Shown: positions 1 through 11,491, counted from the first letter of the stretch. The stretch is DNA of 64,000 bases from Desulfuromonas soudanensis (GCF_001278055.1 NZ_CP010802.1:1775504-1839503), one strand, 5' to 3'. Notes: generated from the letters alone by a model not told the origin. Made by a program: numbers and translations.

Positions 1-465
1 GAACTCTACGGGGTCTCGACGGTGCAGGAGGAGGTCGGCTTGCGCGGCGGCGCGACGAGCGTCTACGGCATCGACCCCGACATCGGCATCGCCGTCGAGG
101 TCGGCTTCGCCACCGATTTTCCCGAGGTCGACAAGAAGGAACTCGGCGAGTTCAAGGTCGGCAGCGGTCCGATTCTCAGCCGCGGAGCCAACGTCAACCC
201 GGCCCTCTTTGAGCTTCTCATGGAGTGCGCCCGCGACGAAAAGATCCCGGTGCAGGTCATGGCCCAGGCCCGGGCGACGGGGACCGACGCCAACGTCATC
301 CAGCTCTCCCGCGGCGGTGTCGCCGCCGCCCTGGTCAGCGTACCGCTGCGCTACATGCACACCCCCGTCGAGCTCCTTTCCCTGAGCGATCTGGAGAACA
401 CCGTGCGTCTGCTCACCGCCCTGGTTTATCGCATCAGGGACCGTGGTCAGTTCATCCCCAATTAG
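1..465 (+). CDS. M42 family metallopeptidase (glutamyl aminopeptidase/endoglucanase-like), C-terminal part
   Basis: The gene enters from the left edge; the frame is open from base 1 and 154 residues are visible. M42 peptidases are cytoplasmic, dinuclear-metal aminopeptidases that form large tetrahedral assemblies. Visible signatures are the catalytic-glutamate segment VQEEVGLRG near the left edge (general base Glu), the downstream AVEVGF stretch that carries a metal ligand, and RYMHTPVE about 30 residues before the end, whose His is the last metal ligand. These are the usual C-terminal half motifs of a protein of about 350 residues, so the N-terminal metal ligands lie outside the window. There is no close downstream partner: about 300 bases separate it from guaB. 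The family is clear; the substrate cannot be told from sequence. Confidence 0.88.
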   Translation, partial: ELYGVSTVQEEVGLRGGATSVYGIDPDIGIAVEVGFATDFPEVDKKELGEFKVGSGPILSRGANVNPALFELLMECARDEKIPVQVMAQARATGTDANVIQLSRGGVAAALVSVPLRYMHTPVELLSLSDLENTVRLLTALVYRIRDRGQFIPN

Positions 466-487
466 GCTTTTTTCAGGACCTTTTTCC

Positions 488-514
488 TTGACCCCCCACA
501 GGGGCAGGTATAAA
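488..514 (+). promoter_or_regulatory. Possible sigma-70 promoter for guaB
   Basis: TTGACC (488-493) and TATAAA (509-514) are separated by 15 bases, which is short for sigma-70 but tolerated. It lies just after the M42 peptidase gene and is the best match seen in the gap. Transcription from it would carry the inverted repeat at 624-700 in the mRNA leader. Confidence 0.4.
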
Positions 515-623
515 GTCGCCAGTTAATATTTTTCGGTCTGAACCCCTGGTTGCCGGGCCGGATATCGAACTTTTTCCTGGATCCAACCCCAGGTTTTCCG
601 GCTTTTAGAATGGCGAATTTTTA

Positions 624-700
624 GCCACCAAGGCACGGAGACACCAAGAAAAACGTAATACAAATAATTGCTTTCCTTGGTGTCTTGGTGCCTTGGTGGC
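624..700. repeat. Large imperfect inverted repeat upstream of guaB
   Basis: The left arm (624-652) and right arm (672-700) are 29 bases each and complementary apart from 3 positions; the loop is 653-671. The arms are internally quasi-repetitive (CACCAAG units). The core GGCACGGAGACAC (632-644) matches, with one change, the core in the repeat after guaB (2361-2373, read on the minus strand), so the two belong to one family. From general knowledge, such accaccaaggcaccaag/ccacagagacacagag palindromes recur in intergenic DNA of many environmental bacteria; their function is unknown to me. Confidence 0.85.
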
Positions 701-741
701 AATTCATAAATTTCATTCATTCTCTTTAGAGTTTCAAATAG

Positions 742-2244
<1,503 letters not shown>

Positions 2245-2301
2245 GCTCTTTCTCGGACTGGGGCGACTTGCCAGGCATTACAATGCAAGAAACAGACACC
2301 T

Positions 2302-2385
2302 GTTACCACTGAGACACAGAGAACACAGAGTCAGGCACCTGAATATTTTAAAAAATCTCTGTGCCTCCGTGCCTCTGTGGTGAAC
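2302..2385. repeat. Imperfect inverted repeat between guaB and guaA
   Basis: The left arm (2302-2330, built of ACACAGAG units) and right arm (2357-2385) pair imperfectly with several mismatches and one indel around an A/T-rich loop. The right arm read on the minus strand contains GGCACGGAGGCAC, matching the core of the repeat at 624-700. It sits in the 170-base gap, so it could form in a guaB-guaA transcript. There is no U-tract after it, so it does not look like a terminator. Confidence 0.75.
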
Positions 2386-2414
2386 GGTTTTCCATTTTTC
2401 AGGAATAAATAACG

Positions 2415-3977
2415 ATGTCCATCGATATCCATCAGGAAAAAATCCTCATCCTCGATTTCGGGTCCCAGTACACCCAGCTCATCGCCCGTCGGGTGCGCGA
2501 GGCCCACGTCTACTGTGAACTGCACCCCTTCGACATGGCCTTCGAGGCGATCGTCGCCTTTGCTCCGAGCGGAATCATCCTCTCGGGGGGACCCAAGTCG
2601 GTCTACGAGGAGGGGGCGCCGGCGGTGGCCGAGGCTCTCTTCGAGCTCGGGGTGCCGGTGCTGGGGATCTGCTACGGAATGCAGCTGATGAGCCGCCACT
2701 TCGGAGGCACCGTGGTCCCGGCCGGCAAGCGGGAATTCGGCCACGCCGAACTCCTCGCCCAGGGGGAACCCGGGCCGCTCTTCGACGGCTTCTTCCAGAA
2801 CGGCAAGAGCCCGGTGTGGATGAGCCACGGCGACCATGTCTCCCTGGTCCCCGAGGGGTTCGAGGTGGTGGCCGGAACCGACAACGCCCCCGTCTGCGCC
2901 ATTCAGAACCAGGCCCGGCGTCTCTACGCCGTGCAGTTTCACCCCGAGGTCAATCACACCCCGCGGGGCGAACTCCTTCTCGACACCTTCGTCCGCAAGA
3001 TCTGCGGCTGCACCGGGCGCTGGACGCCGGGGCAGATCATCGAGGACGCCGTGGAGCGCATCCGCACCCAGGTCGGCAGCGACCGGGTGATTCTCGGCCT
3101 CTCCGGCGGCGTCGACTCCTCCGTTGCCGCGGCCCTCATCCACCGCGCCATCGGCGACCAGCTCACCTGCGTCTTCGTCGACAACGGCCTGCTGCGCCTC
3201 TGCGAGGGGGATCAGGTGATGGCCACCTTCGCCGAGAACATGGGCGTCAAGGTGATCCGGGTCGATGCCGAGGAGCGTTTTCTCTCCGCCCTCGCCGGGG
3301 TCAGCGATCCGGAAAAAAAGCGCAAGATCATCGGCGGTCTCTTCGTCGACATCTTCGAAGAAGAGTCGAACCGGCTCAAGGACGCCAACTACCTGGCTCA
3401 GGGGACGATCTATCCCGACGTCATCGAGAGCGCCGGCGCCAAGACCGGCAAGGCGCAGAACATCAAGAGCCACCACAATGTCGGGGGGCTCCCCGATTAC
3501 ATGAAGCTGCAGCTCCTCGAACCGTTGCGCGAACTCTTCAAGGACGAGGTGCGCGCCATCGGCGAAGAGCTCGGCCTGCCGCGGCCGATGGTCTGGCGTC
3601 ACCCCTTCCCCGGACCGGGCTTGGGGGTGCGCATCCTCGGCGAGGTCAAAAAGGAGTACTGCGACATCCTCCGCCAGGCCGACGCCATCTACATCGAGGA
3701 GCTCTACGCCAGCGGCCACTACGACAAGATCAGCCAGGCCTTTGCCGTCTTTTTGCCCGTGAAGAGCGTCGGCGTCATGGGGGACGGGCGGACCTACGAG
3801 TATGTCGTCGCCCTGCGCGCCGTGGAGACCAAGGACTTCATGACCGCCGGCTGGTACCCCATGCCTTACGAGGATCTGGCGAGGATTTCCAGCCGCATCA
3901 TCAACGAGGTCAAGGGGATCAACCGCGTCACCTACGATATCTCGAGCAAGCCGCCGGCAACCATTGAGTGGGAATAA
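2415..3977 (+). CDS. guaA: GMP synthase (glutamine-hydrolysing)
   Basis: Converts XMP, ATP and glutamine to GMP. The 520-residue protein has an N-terminal class I glutamine amidotransferase domain with the triad Cys86 (in GICYGMQ), His176 and Glu178 (in QFHPEV), then an ATP-pyrophosphatase domain with the PP-loop SGGVDSS at residues 230-236, and a C-terminal dimerisation domain ending in the typical [10 protein letters not shown]. All catalytic residues are present and the length is standard. The start ATG at 2415 is preceded by AGGA at 2401-2404. It lies downstream of guaB in the common guaBA order, though an inverted repeat interrupts the gap. Confidence 0.98.
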   Translation: MSIDIHQEKILILDFGSQYTQLIARRVREAHVYCELHPFDMAFEAIVAFAPSGIILSGGPKSVYEEGAPAVAEALFELGVPVLGICYGMQLMSRHFGGTVVPAGKREFGHAELLAQGEPGPLFDGFFQNGKSPVWMSHGDHVSLVPEGFEVVAGTDNAPVCAIQNQARRLYAVQFHPEVNHTPRGELLLDTFVRKICGCTGRWTPGQIIEDAVERIRTQVGSDRVILGLSGGVDSSVAAALIHRAIGDQLTCVFVDNGLLRLCEGDQVMATFAENMGVKVIRVDAEERFLSALAGVSDPEKKRKIIGGLFVDIFEEESNRLKDANYLAQGTIYPDVIESAGAKTGKAQNIKSHHNVGGLPDYMKLQLLEPLRELFKDEVRAIGEELGLPRPMVWRHPFPGPGLGVRILGEVKKEYCDILRQADAIYIEELYASGHYDKISQAFAVFLPVKSVGVMGDGRTYEYVVALRAVETKDFMTAGWYPMPYEDLARISSRIINEVKGINRVTYDISSKPPATIEWE

Positions 3978-4034
3978 CTGCAAGCCGACTGCTGAAGGTC
4001 ACCTCACCCGGCACTGAGATTTCACGGAGGCTTC

Positions 4035-4427
4035 ATGAGCGATGATCGGACCACCCTGCAGGATCTCAAGGAGAAGATGGCCCAGTTCGTCCATGAGCGG
4101 GACTGGGAGCAGTTTCATACGCCGAAAAATCTCTCCATGTCCATCGCCATCGAGGCGGCGGAGCTGATGGAGCACTTCCAGTGGCTCACCGTCGAGGCGT
4201 CGAAGACCCTCCCGCTAGACGCCCTCTCCGACATCGGCGAGGAACTGGCCGATATCGTCATCTATTCCCTCTCGCTGGCCAACGCCCTGCAGCTCGACCT
4301 CACGGATACGGTGCTGGCCAAGATGGCCAAGAATATCCGCAAGTATCCCTCGGAGAAGGTTCGCGGCAAGTCCCACAAATACACCCATTATCTGCAGGAT
4401 CGGGAGTCGGACGGGACCGAGCGCTAA
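4035..4427 (+). CDS. MazG-like nucleotide pyrophosphohydrolase (RS21-C6/dCTPase type)
   Basis: A 130-residue all-alpha NTP pyrophosphohydrolase of the MazG superfamily, of the short type related to dCTP pyrophosphatase 1. Such proteins hydrolyse non-canonical or excess (d)NTPs to the monophosphate and are thought to cleanse the nucleotide pool. Visible metal-binding signatures are Glu40-x-x-Glu43 in EAAEL and Glu70-x-x-Asp73 in EELAD, and the FHTPKNLSM segment near residue 27 is typical of this subfamily. The start ATG has GGAGG four bases upstream. It follows guaA by 57 bases and may be cotranscribed, which fits a nucleotide-metabolism role. The exact substrate cannot be assigned. Confidence 0.85.
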   Translation: MSDDRTTLQDLKEKMAQFVHERDWEQFHTPKNLSMSIAIEAAELMEHFQWLTVEASKTLPLDALSDIGEELADIVIYSLSLANALQLDLTDTVLAKMAKNIRKYPSEKVRGKSHKYTHYLQDRESDGTER

Positions 4428-4461
4428 CCCCGTACCGCCATCCGGCAACGGGAGGTCGGGC

Positions 4462-5445
4462 TTGCCCAGACCGGCGAAAAAATACAGCCAGGCGGCGCGG
4501 CTGCACGACGTGATCCGCATCCTCGAGGCGCGCTACGGGGCGAGCGTCGAGGAGCTGGCCGAGGAGTGCGGGGTCAACCGGCGCACCGTCTACCGCGACC
4601 TGCAGTCGATCCGCGAAGCCGGCTATCCCCTTGTTTCCGAGGAGGAAGGGGACGGCCGCACCCTCTACCGCTTCATCACCGGTTTCAAGAAAATCCCCCC
4701 GATCACCTTTTCCCTCCCCGAGCTGATGACCCTCTATCTCTGCCGCGGTCAGCTCGCTTTCCTTCAGGGAACCCCCTTCCAGGACGACCTCGACGCCATC
4801 TTCGGCCGCATCCGCTCGTCGCTGCCGCCGCGCAGCGTGGCCCATCTGGAGCGCATCGCCGAGGCGGCGACTCCGCTCTTTCAGGGGGTCCGCGACTACA
4901 GCGGCAAGAAGGAGATTCTTGAGAGGCTGCGGGAGGCCCTCCTCTTTCAGTACCGCTGCCGTATTTACTATGCCCCTCCCCGGCGTCGTCCCGAAGAGTA
5001 CATTTTCGACCCCTACACCCTCCTCTTTTACAAGGATTCCCTCTACCTCGGCGGCTATGCTCACAACCGCAAGGCCCTGCGTCTCTTTCTCGTCGATCGT
5101 CTGCAGGACGTGGAGGTGCTCAAGGAGCGCTTCGAGGTGCCGGACGATTACCGGGCCGCCGATCTCACCGGCAGCGCTTTCGGTCTCATCGATGAAGCGC
5201 CGTCGACGATCAGGGTGCGTTTCACCGCCGCCGTAGCCCACCTGATCCGCGAGCGAACCTGGCAGGCGGGGCAGGAGCTCTGCGAGGAGGCGGACGGCTC
5301 GCTGCTTCTGAGCTTTTGCGCCGGCGGCGAAAAGGAAATCCTCGCCTGGCTCTATTCCTATCTCCCCCATGTGCAGGTCCTTTCACCCCCCTCCCTGCGC
5401 GACGCTTTTCGCCGCGGCCTCGAAGAAGGGCTTTCCGGCGCCTGA
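4462..5445 (+). CDS. WYL-domain transcriptional regulator with N-terminal helix-turn-helix
   Basis: The 327-residue protein has a winged HTH at about residues 10-60 (containing SVEELAEECGVNRRTVYRDL, the DeoR/HTH_11 type), a linker, a WYL domain around residues 150-215 and a C-terminal WCX-like extension. WYL domains are thought to bind nucleic acid or small ligands and switch the HTH; family members include regulators of DNA damage, phage defence and metabolism. The start is TTG at 4462 with GGGAGG at 4450-4455, six bases away. It begins 34 bases after the MazG-like gene, so they could share a transcript. The target is unknown. Confidence 0.85.
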   Translation: MPRPAKKYSQAARLHDVIRILEARYGASVEELAEECGVNRRTVYRDLQSIREAGYPLVSEEEGDGRTLYRFITGFKKIPPITFSLPELMTLYLCRGQLAFLQGTPFQDDLDAIFGRIRSSLPPRSVAHLERIAEAATPLFQGVRDYSGKKEILERLREALLFQYRCRIYYAPPRRRPEEYIFDPYTLLFYKDSLYLGGYAHNRKALRLFLVDRLQDVEVLKERFEVPDDYRAADLTGSAFGLIDEAPSTIRVRFTAAVAHLIRERTWQAGQELCEEADGSLLLSFCAGGEKEILAWLYSYLPHVQVLSPPSLRDAFRRGLEEGLSGA

Positions 5446-5539
5446 TTCCACCGAGCGAACAGCCGTGACGTATTCTGTCGCGATCGTCGGTTATTCCTTG
5501 ACTCAGGGAAGATAACCGATAATCCGACGGGAGGTGCGT

Positions 5540-5983
5540 ATGGTCTGGTTCAACAGGGCGGAAGCGAAGGGGAGGGGACTCTATCTTGACATCCATCATG
5601 CGGAGACGCGGCGCAACGGCCGAGAAACCATATTCGCTCTCTCCGGGACCCTCGGCGACGGCGGTTTCGAAGGGGAGGTGCTGGTGGAGCTCGGCAGCCG
5701 GGTGGAGGTCACCTTTGCCGACGCTTGGCTTGATCCCGGCTCCCTCGAGCTCTTCTTTGCCCGGGTTCCCCGCGAGGCCGTCGAGGAGGGGGTCGCCGAG
5801 GCGCTGCATTCGATCCGTTTCTGCCTCGCCGATTTCCCCGCGCTCACCGGGGTGGTGCGCAATGCGGTGGTCGGTTATCGGTGCGAGGACGGCTGGATCC
5901 CCCTGGGTTCCGCCGCCGGCCACGGCGGATACTCCTTGGGGGTGGCCGAGGCTGCTCCGTCCAGGGCGCGGCGCGCCGTCTGA
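5540..5983 (+). CDS. Hypothetical protein (147 residues)
   Basis: I do not recognise this protein. It starts at ATG 5540, chosen over an in-frame GTG at 5534 because GGGAGG at 5529-5534 then has a normal five-base spacing. No signal peptide or membrane segment is seen; it looks soluble, alpha/beta in composition, with one Cys in the middle (SIRFCLADF) and another in GYRCEDGW near the end. Codon usage resembles its neighbours, and the long GC-rich frame with a good ribosome-binding site supports a real gene. It stands 94 bases after the WYL regulator and 83 bases before maf. Confidence 0.6.
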   Translation: MVWFNRAEAKGRGLYLDIHHAETRRNGRETIFALSGTLGDGGFEGEVLVELGSRVEVTFADAWLDPGSLELFFARVPREAVEEGVAEALHSIRFCLADFPALTGVVRNAVVGYRCEDGWIPLGSAAGHGGYSLGVAEAAPSRARRAV

Positions 5984-6066
5984 AGAGTGGAGGGGAGGCG
6001 GATTGCATTGCATTTGCTCGGCGTCTGGGGTAAAAAGGTCGGAAATTTTCTCCGAAGGATGGACCC

Positions 6067-6666
6067 ATGCGCACCCTCGTACTTGCCTCGACCAGCCCCT
6101 ACCGCATGCAGCTGCTGCGCCAGCTCGGCCTCCCTTTTCATGTGGCGGCGCCCCTCTACAAGGAAACCATGGACCAGTCGGTGGCCCCGGAACTGCTGGT
6201 GAAGCATCTGGCCTGTCACAAGGCGGCCAGCCTCCGGGAGCGCTATCCCGAGTCATTGATCATCGGCGCCGACCAGGTGTTCGTCAACGCCCGGGGACAA
6301 ATCCTCGGCAAGCCGCAGACCGCCGCGAAGGCGGTGCAGCAGCTTCGGGAGATGAGCGGTCGAAGCCACGTCTTTTATACCGGGCTCTCGGTTTTCGATG
6401 CCGCCAGCGGCGAAGCCCTCACCGACGTCTCCACCTACACCGTCACCCTGCGCACCCTCTCGGAGGGGGCGATCGCCGATTACGTCGCCCGCGAAAATCC
6501 CGTCGACTGCGCCGGATCCTTCAAGATCGAGGGGCTCGGTATCGCCCTCATGGAAAAGATGGAGGGGGATGACTACACCACCCTCATCGGCCTGCCGTTG
6601 ATCCTCCTCACCGATCTCCTTCTTCATTTCGGCGTCGAAATTCTGCCGGGTGGCGGGGGGAGGTAA
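6067..6666 (+). CDS. yceF: Maf-family nucleotide pyrophosphatase, YceF-like (7-methyl-GTP pyrophosphatase)
   Basis: Maf proteins hydrolyse the alpha-beta phosphate bond of modified or canonical NTPs. The 199-residue product opens with LVLASTSPYRMQLL, has IIGADQVF near residue 60 with the catalytic Asp, and CAGSFKIEGLGI near residue 150. These are closer to E. coli YceF (m7GTP-preferring) than to YhdE (dTTP/UTP-preferring), notably ASTSP and the FYTGLSVF segment. AAGGA lies seven bases before the ATG. It precedes dnaE by 170 bases. The subfamily assignment is from remembered sequence and would need a tree to confirm. Confidence 0.88.
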   Translation: MRTLVLASTSPYRMQLLRQLGLPFHVAAPLYKETMDQSVAPELLVKHLACHKAASLRERYPESLIIGADQVFVNARGQILGKPQTAAKAVQQLREMSGRSHVFYTGLSVFDAASGEALTDVSTYTVTLRTLSEGAIADYVARENPVDCAGSFKIEGLGIALMEKMEGDDYTTLIGLPLILLTDLLLHFGVEILPGGGGR

Positions 6667-6836
6667 GGCTTGACGCTCCCTGCCGGCCGGTGGTATTGTC
6701 ACCCATCCCTTCTTCTCGGAAACCGGTCGACGCAACGCGCAAGCGTTCGCTGATATCGGTTTTTTCATTTCCGGGGCGGATCCTGCAATCCGCTCCGAAA
6801 CCCGCAACCTCAAACCCGGAATTAAGCCTTCTCCCT

Positions 6837-9800
6837 ATGGAACACGCCGGTTTCGTCCACTTACATCTGCACAGCCAGTACAGCCTCCTCGACGGCGCCA
6901 TCAAGATCGGCGATCTGGTGCAGCGCGCCAAGGAGTGCCGGATGCCGGCGTTGGCCGTCACCGATCATGGCAACATGTTCGGCGCCGTGGAGTTCTACCT
7001 CAAGGCCTCCAGTGCCGGGATCAAGCCGATCATCGGCTGCGAGATCTACGTCGCACCGGGGTCGCGCTTCGACAAGGGGAACGCCCGCGGCTCCTCGGAG
7101 GCGTCCAACCACCTCGTCCTCCTCTGCCAGAACCTCGTTGGCTACCGTAACCTCTGTCATCTGGTCTCGGCCGCCTACCGCGAGGGATTCTATTACAAGC
7201 CCCGGGTCGACTGGGAACTGCTGGCGACCCACAACAAGGGGCTGATCGCCCTGACGGCCTGTCTCGGCGGCGAAATCCCCACGCTCATCGGCATGAACCG
7301 CGGCGAGCAGGCTCTGGAGCGGACCCGGGAGATGGCCCGGGTTTTTGACGACAATCGTCTCTTTCTCGAGTTGCAGGAGAACTTCCTCCCCGAGCAGACG
7401 CCCGTCAACAAGGGGCTGATCGAGATCTCCCGCGAGCTGCAGCTGCCGCTGGTCGCCACCAACGACTGTCATTACCTGACCCGCCAGGACGCCTACGCCC
7501 ACGAAGTCCTGCTGTGCATCCAGACCGGCAAGACCATGGACGATCCGAACCGGATGCGTTTTTCCAATAATGAGTTCTATGTCAAAACCCCGGAGGAGAT
7601 GACCCATCTCTTCCAGCACGTCCCCGAGGCGATCAGGAACACCGTCGAGATCGCCGAGCGCTGCAATCTGGAACTCGATTTCAAGACCTACCACTTTCCC
7701 CAGTATGAAAAACCCGCCGACAAGAGCCTCGACGACGTCCTCGAGGAGATGTCCCGCCGGGGGCTGGAGGAGCGGCTGAAGGACATCCGCCGCTTGCGTC
7801 CTGCCTTCAGCGCCGAGGAGGAAAAGGGGTACCAGGAACGCCTGAATATCGAACTGGACTGCATCCGGCAGATGGGCTTTCCCGGTTATTTTCTCATCGT
7901 CGCCGACTTCATCAACTGGGCCAAGGATCAGAACATCCCCGTCGGACCGGGACGCGGCAGCGCCGCCGGCAGCCTGGTCGCCTTTGCCGTCCGCATCACC
8001 GACATCGATCCGATGCCCTACAACCTCCTCTTCGAGCGGTTCCTGAATCCGGAGCGCGTTTCGATGCCGGATATCGACGTCGACTTCTGCATCTACGGCC
8101 GTGAGCGGGTCATCGAATACGTGCGCCAGCATTACGGCGAGACCAACGTCGCCCAGATCATCACCTTCGGCACCATGCAGGCCAAGGGCGTGCTGCGCGA
8201 CGTCGGTCGGGCCCTGAACATCGCCTACGGCGAGGTCGACAGAATCGCCAAGCTCGTCCCCACGGTTCTCAATATCACTCTCAAGGAAGCCCTTCAGCAG
8301 GAACCGAAACTCAAGGATCTGGTGGACAAGGATCCCAAGGTCAAGGAACTCTTTTCCATCGCCCTGGCCCTCGAAGGGCTGACCCGTCACGCCTCGACCC
8401 ATGCCGCCGGCGTGGTCGTCACCCCCAGGCCGCTCCCCGAGTACCTCCCCCTCTACACCGATCCCAAGTCGGGGGGGCAGGTGACCCAGTTCGCCATGAG
8501 CTATGTGGAGAAGATCGGACTGGTCAAGTTCGATTTCCTCGGGCTCAAGACGCTGACGGTCATCGACAACGCGGTACGGCTGATTCACCATGTCAAGGAC
8601 CCCGCCTTCGATCTGAGGCTGATCACCGACGACGATGCGGAGACCTACCGTCTCCTGTCGGCGGGGGAAACGACCGGCGTCTTCCAGCTCGAATCCTCGG
8701 GGATGAAGGAGCTGCTGATCAAGCTCAAGCCCTCCTGCTTTGAAGACATCATCGCCATCTGCGCCCTCTACCGCCCCGGACCCCTGGGGTCGGGGATGGT
8801 CGACGACTTCATTCAGCGCAAGCACGGCAAGAAGGCGATCACCTACGATTTCCCCCAGCTCGAGCCGATCCTCAAGGATACCTACGGGGTCATCGTCTAT
8901 CAGGAGCAGGTCATGCTCATCGCCCAGGTCCTCGGCGGCTACAGCCTCGGCGGAGCCGACCTGCTGCGCCGGGCGATGGGAAAGAAGAAGGCCGAGGAGA
9001 TGGCCAAGGAGCGGGCCAAGTTCGTGGCCGGCGCCAGGGAAAACAAACTCGACCCGAAGAAGGCCGAAGGGGTCTTCGACCTGATGGAGAAGTTTGCCGC
9101 CTACGGCTTCAACAAGTCCCACTCGGCCGCCTACGCCCTGATTGCCTACCAGACCGCCTTTCTCAAGGCCCATTACCCCGTGGAGTTCATGGCGGCGCTC
9201 CTCACCGAGGATATGGAAAACACTGACAAGGTGCTCAAGAATATTTCCGAGGTCCGTTCCATGGGGATCGAGGTTCTCCCTCCGGATATCAACGCCTCGG
9301 ACCGCACCTTTACCGTCCATGACCGCTCCATGCGCTTCGGCCTCGGCGCCGTCAAGGGGGTCGGCTCGGCGGCTCTCGAGTCGATCATCGAAGTCCGGAG
9401 TGCGGGTCCCTACACGACCCTTTACGATTTCTGCGAACGGGTCGATCTGCGCAAGGTCAACAAGAAGGTCCTCGAGGCCCTGGTCAAGTGCGGCGCCTTC
9501 GACTCCCTCGGCGGCAAGCGCTCCCAGTACATGGCGGCACTCGAAGAGGCGATGGAGGTCGGGCAGAAGGTCCAGAAGGAGAAGGCGCAGGGACAGGAAT
9601 CCCTCTTCGGCCACGAGGAGATCATCTCCACTTCGGGCAACGGCTACGGCCAGCTGCCGGCCATGGACGAGTGGGCGGAAAAAATCCTTCTCGCCTTCGA
9701 GAAGGAATCCCTCGGTTTCTATATCACCGGCCACCCCCTCTCCCGCCATGCCGCGGCCATCAAGCGTTTTGCCACCTGCGACACCGCTGGGCTGATCGAA

Positions 9801-10310
9801 CGCAGCGACAAGGAGGAGGTGCGGGTCTGCGGCATCGTCGCCGGGATGAAGGAGCTGACCACCAAAAAGGGGGACCGGATGGCCTTCGTCACCCTCGAGG
9901 ACCTTTCGGGCTCCGTCGAAATGGTTGTCTTTCCCGAGACTTATCTCGCCGCCTCCGAACTCCTCAAGGGGGAGGAGCCGCTCCTAGTCACCGGAACCCT
10001 GGATATCTCCGAGGAAACGGTCAAATTGATGGCCAACGAGGTCCTGTCCCTGCGCGAGGTCAAGGATCGCCTCACCAAAAGGGTTCATTTCCGTCTGAGC
10101 ACCCCCGGCCTCGACGAAGGCCAGCTGCGGGCCCTGCGTCAGATCATGGAACGCCACCGCGGCAACTGCGAGGGGGTCGTTCATCTGGTGATCCCCAACC
10201 GCAGCGAAACCCTGATCGTCCTGCCGGAGGGGCTCAAGGTGAGCGCTTCCGACGAAATCATGGATGACAGCGAAAAGCTTTTCGGCTATAACGTTGTGAC
10301 CTTCGAATAA
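6837..10310 (+). CDS. dnaE: DNA polymerase III subunit alpha
   Basis: The replicative polymerase of the chromosome. The 1157-residue protein begins with a PHP domain (HLHLHSQYS at residues 8-16), followed by the C-family palm with PDIDVDF carrying catalytic Asp412 and Asp414, the fingers, a tandem helix-hairpin-helix region, and a C-terminal OB fold (from about residue 990, GIVAGMKEL...). Length matches E. coli DnaE (1160). The frame is open 49 codons further upstream, but that extension lacks family similarity; ATG 6837 gives the canonical N-terminus. No strong Shine-Dalgarno is visible before it, only a weak GGA near 6818. accA starts 81 bases downstream, the same neighbour as in E. coli. 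Confidence 0.97.
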   Translation: MEHAGFVHLHLHSQYSLLDGAIKIGDLVQRAKECRMPALAVTDHGNMFGAVEFYLKASSAGIKPIIGCEIYVAPGSRFDKGNARGSSEASNHLVLLCQNLVGYRNLCHLVSAAYREGFYYKPRVDWELLATHNKGLIALTACLGGEIPTLIGMNRGEQALERTREMARVFDDNRLFLELQENFLPEQTPVNKGLIEISRELQLPLVATNDCHYLTRQDAYAHEVLLCIQTGKTMDDPNRMRFSNNEFYVKTPEEMTHLFQHVPEAIRNTVEIAERCNLELDFKTYHFPQYEKPADKSLDDVLEEMSRRGLEERLKDIRRLRPAFSAEEEKGYQERLNIELDCIRQMGFPGYFLIVADFINWAKDQNIPVGPGRGSAAGSLVAFAVRITDIDPMPYNLLFERFLNPERVSMPDIDVDFCIYGRERVIEYVRQHYGETNVAQIITFGTMQAKGVLRDVGRALNIAYGEVDRIAKLVPTVLNITLKEALQQEPKLKDLVDKDPKVKELFSIALALEGLTRHASTHAAGVVVTPRPLPEYLPLYTDPKSGGQVTQFAMSYVEKIGLVKFDFLGLKTLTVIDNAVRLIHHVKDPAFDLRLITDDDAETYRLLSAGETTGVFQLESSGMKELLIKLKPSCFEDIIAICALYRPGPLGSGMVDDFIQRKHGKKAITYDFPQLEPILKDTYGVIVYQEQVMLIAQVLGGYSLGGADLLRRAMGKKKAEEMAKERAKFVAGARENKLDPKKAEGVFDLMEKFAAYGFNKSHSAAYALIAYQTAFLKAHYPVEFMAALLTEDMENTDKVLKNISEVRSMGIEVLPPDINASDRTFTVHDRSMRFGLGAVKGVGSAALESIIEVRSAGPYTTLYDFCERVDLRKVNKKVLEALVKCGAFDSLGGKRSQYMAALEEAMEVGQKVQKEKAQGQESLFGHEEIISTSGNGYGQLPAMDEWAEKILLAFEKESLGFYITGHPLSRHAAAIKRFATCDTAGLIERSDKEEVRVCGIVAGMKELTTKKGDRMAFVTLEDLSGSVEMVVFPETYLAASELLKGEEPLLVTGTLDISEETVKLMANEVLSLREVKDRLTKRVHFRLSTPGLDEGQLRALRQIMERHRGNCEGVVHLVIPNRSETLIVLPEGLKVSASDEIMDDSEKLFGYNVVTFE

Positions 10311-10391
10311 TGTTGAATTCAGTTCAGTATTCTGGTGGTATGCGGAGCCAGTCTGGAGCGGCATTTTTAAAACCAATTTCAGGAGAACCCT

Positions 10392-11345
10392 ATGCAATTC
10401 TATCTGGACTTTGAAAAACCTCTCGTCGAGCTGGAACAGAAAATCCGCGAGCTCCGGGAATATTCCACAGAGAAGGTCGACTTTTCCGGCGAGATTAAAA
10501 AACTGGAAAAAAAGACCGAAAAGCTCCGTGAGGAGATCTTTGCCAACCTGACCCGCTGGCAGCGTACCCAGTTGGCTCGCCATATCAACCGCCCCTTCAC
10601 CCTCGATTACATTCAGCACATCTTCACCGACTGGTTCGAGGTGCACGGCGACCGCAACTTCCGCGACGATCCGGCCCTGGTCTGCGGCTTTGCCCGCTTT
10701 GATAACGAGCCCTGCGTGGTCATCGGTCATCAGAAAGGGCGCGACACCAAGGAGAAGGTCTATCGCAATTTCGGCATGCCCAATCCCGAAGGGTACCGCA
10801 AGGCGCTGCGCGTCATGAAGATGGCTGAGCAGTTCGGCCTGCCGATCTTTACCTTCGTAGACACCCCCGGGGCCTTTCCCGGGATCGGCGCCGAGGAACG
10901 CGGCCAGGCCGAAGCCATTGCCCGCAATCTCCGGGAGATGGCCTCGCTGACGGTTCCGGTCATCGTCACCATCACCGGCGAAGGCGGGTCCGGGGGCGCC
11001 CTGGCCATCGCCGTCGGCAACCGGGTGCTGATGATGGAGTATTCGGTCTATGCGGTCATCTCCCCCGAGGGGTGTGCCGCCATCCTCTGGGGCGACGGTT
11101 CCCAGGGGAATGTGGCCGCCGAAGCCCTGAAACTCACCGCTACCGATATCGACGAACTCGGCTGCGTCATCGACGACGTCGTCCCCGAGCCCCTCGGCGG
11201 TGCCCACAACGACATTCCCGGGGCGGCCGTCAGCCTCAAGGTCTACCTGAAAAAGCATCTGCTCGAGCTTAAGGCCCTCTCTCCCGAGGAACTGGTGGAA
11301 CAGCGCTACCAGAAGTTCCGGGCCATGAGCCGGATCCAGGAATAG
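10392..11345 (+). CDS. accA: Acetyl-CoA carboxylase carboxyltransferase subunit alpha
   Basis: With AccD forms the carboxyltransferase half of acetyl-CoA carboxylase, making malonyl-CoA for fatty acid synthesis. The 317-residue length is standard. The N-terminal helical segment (first 60 residues) leads into the crotonase-like fold with [16 protein letters not shown] and the oxyanion-hole region [15 protein letters not shown] near residue 200. AGGAG at 10381-10385 precedes ATG 10392. dnaE-accA adjacency is conserved in many proteobacteria. accD is not in the window. Confidence 0.97.
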   Translation: MQFYLDFEKPLVELEQKIRELREYSTEKVDFSGEIKKLEKKTEKLREEIFANLTRWQRTQLARHINRPFTLDYIQHIFTDWFEVHGDRNFRDDPALVCGFARFDNEPCVVIGHQKGRDTKEKVYRNFGMPNPEGYRKALRVMKMAEQFGLPIFTFVDTPGAFPGIGAEERGQAEAIARNLREMASLTVPVIVTITGEGGSGGALAIAVGNRVLMMEYSVYAVISPEGCAAILWGDGSQGNVAAEALKLTATDIDELGCVIDDVVPEPLGGAHNDIPGAAVSLKVYLKKHLLELKALSPEELVEQRYQKFRAMSRIQE

Positions 11346-11359
11346 ACCGAAAGGGGTCA

Positions 11360-11381
11360 GGCGGGTGCGCGAGCGCCCGCC
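11360..11381 (+). terminator. Stem-loop after accA without a U-tract
   Basis: A nine-pair stem (11360-11368 with 11373-11381) with a four-base GCGA loop follows the accA stop by 14 bases. There is no run of T after it, so it may be a processing or Rho-linked 3' end rather than a classical intrinsic terminator. Confidence 0.4.
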
Positions 11382-11491
11382 CGTTCCCTGAGGGGAGACT
11401 CCTGAGCCTGCCGGAAGTCGCTCCCTTGGTCCCGGTCGCCGTCTTCCCTGCGGCCTTTGAAGGGGCCGCAGCTGCAAAGGAGCAGCTCCCC

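Noticed and set aside
2331-3983. 550-codon open frame on the minus strand opposite guaA
   Set aside because: It is a codon-bias shadow of guaA; the translation has no recognisable domain and starts inside an intergenic repeat.
6861-9749. 962-codon open frame on the minus strand opposite dnaE
   Set aside because: A shadow frame in GC-rich sequence; dnaE on the other strand is complete with all motifs.
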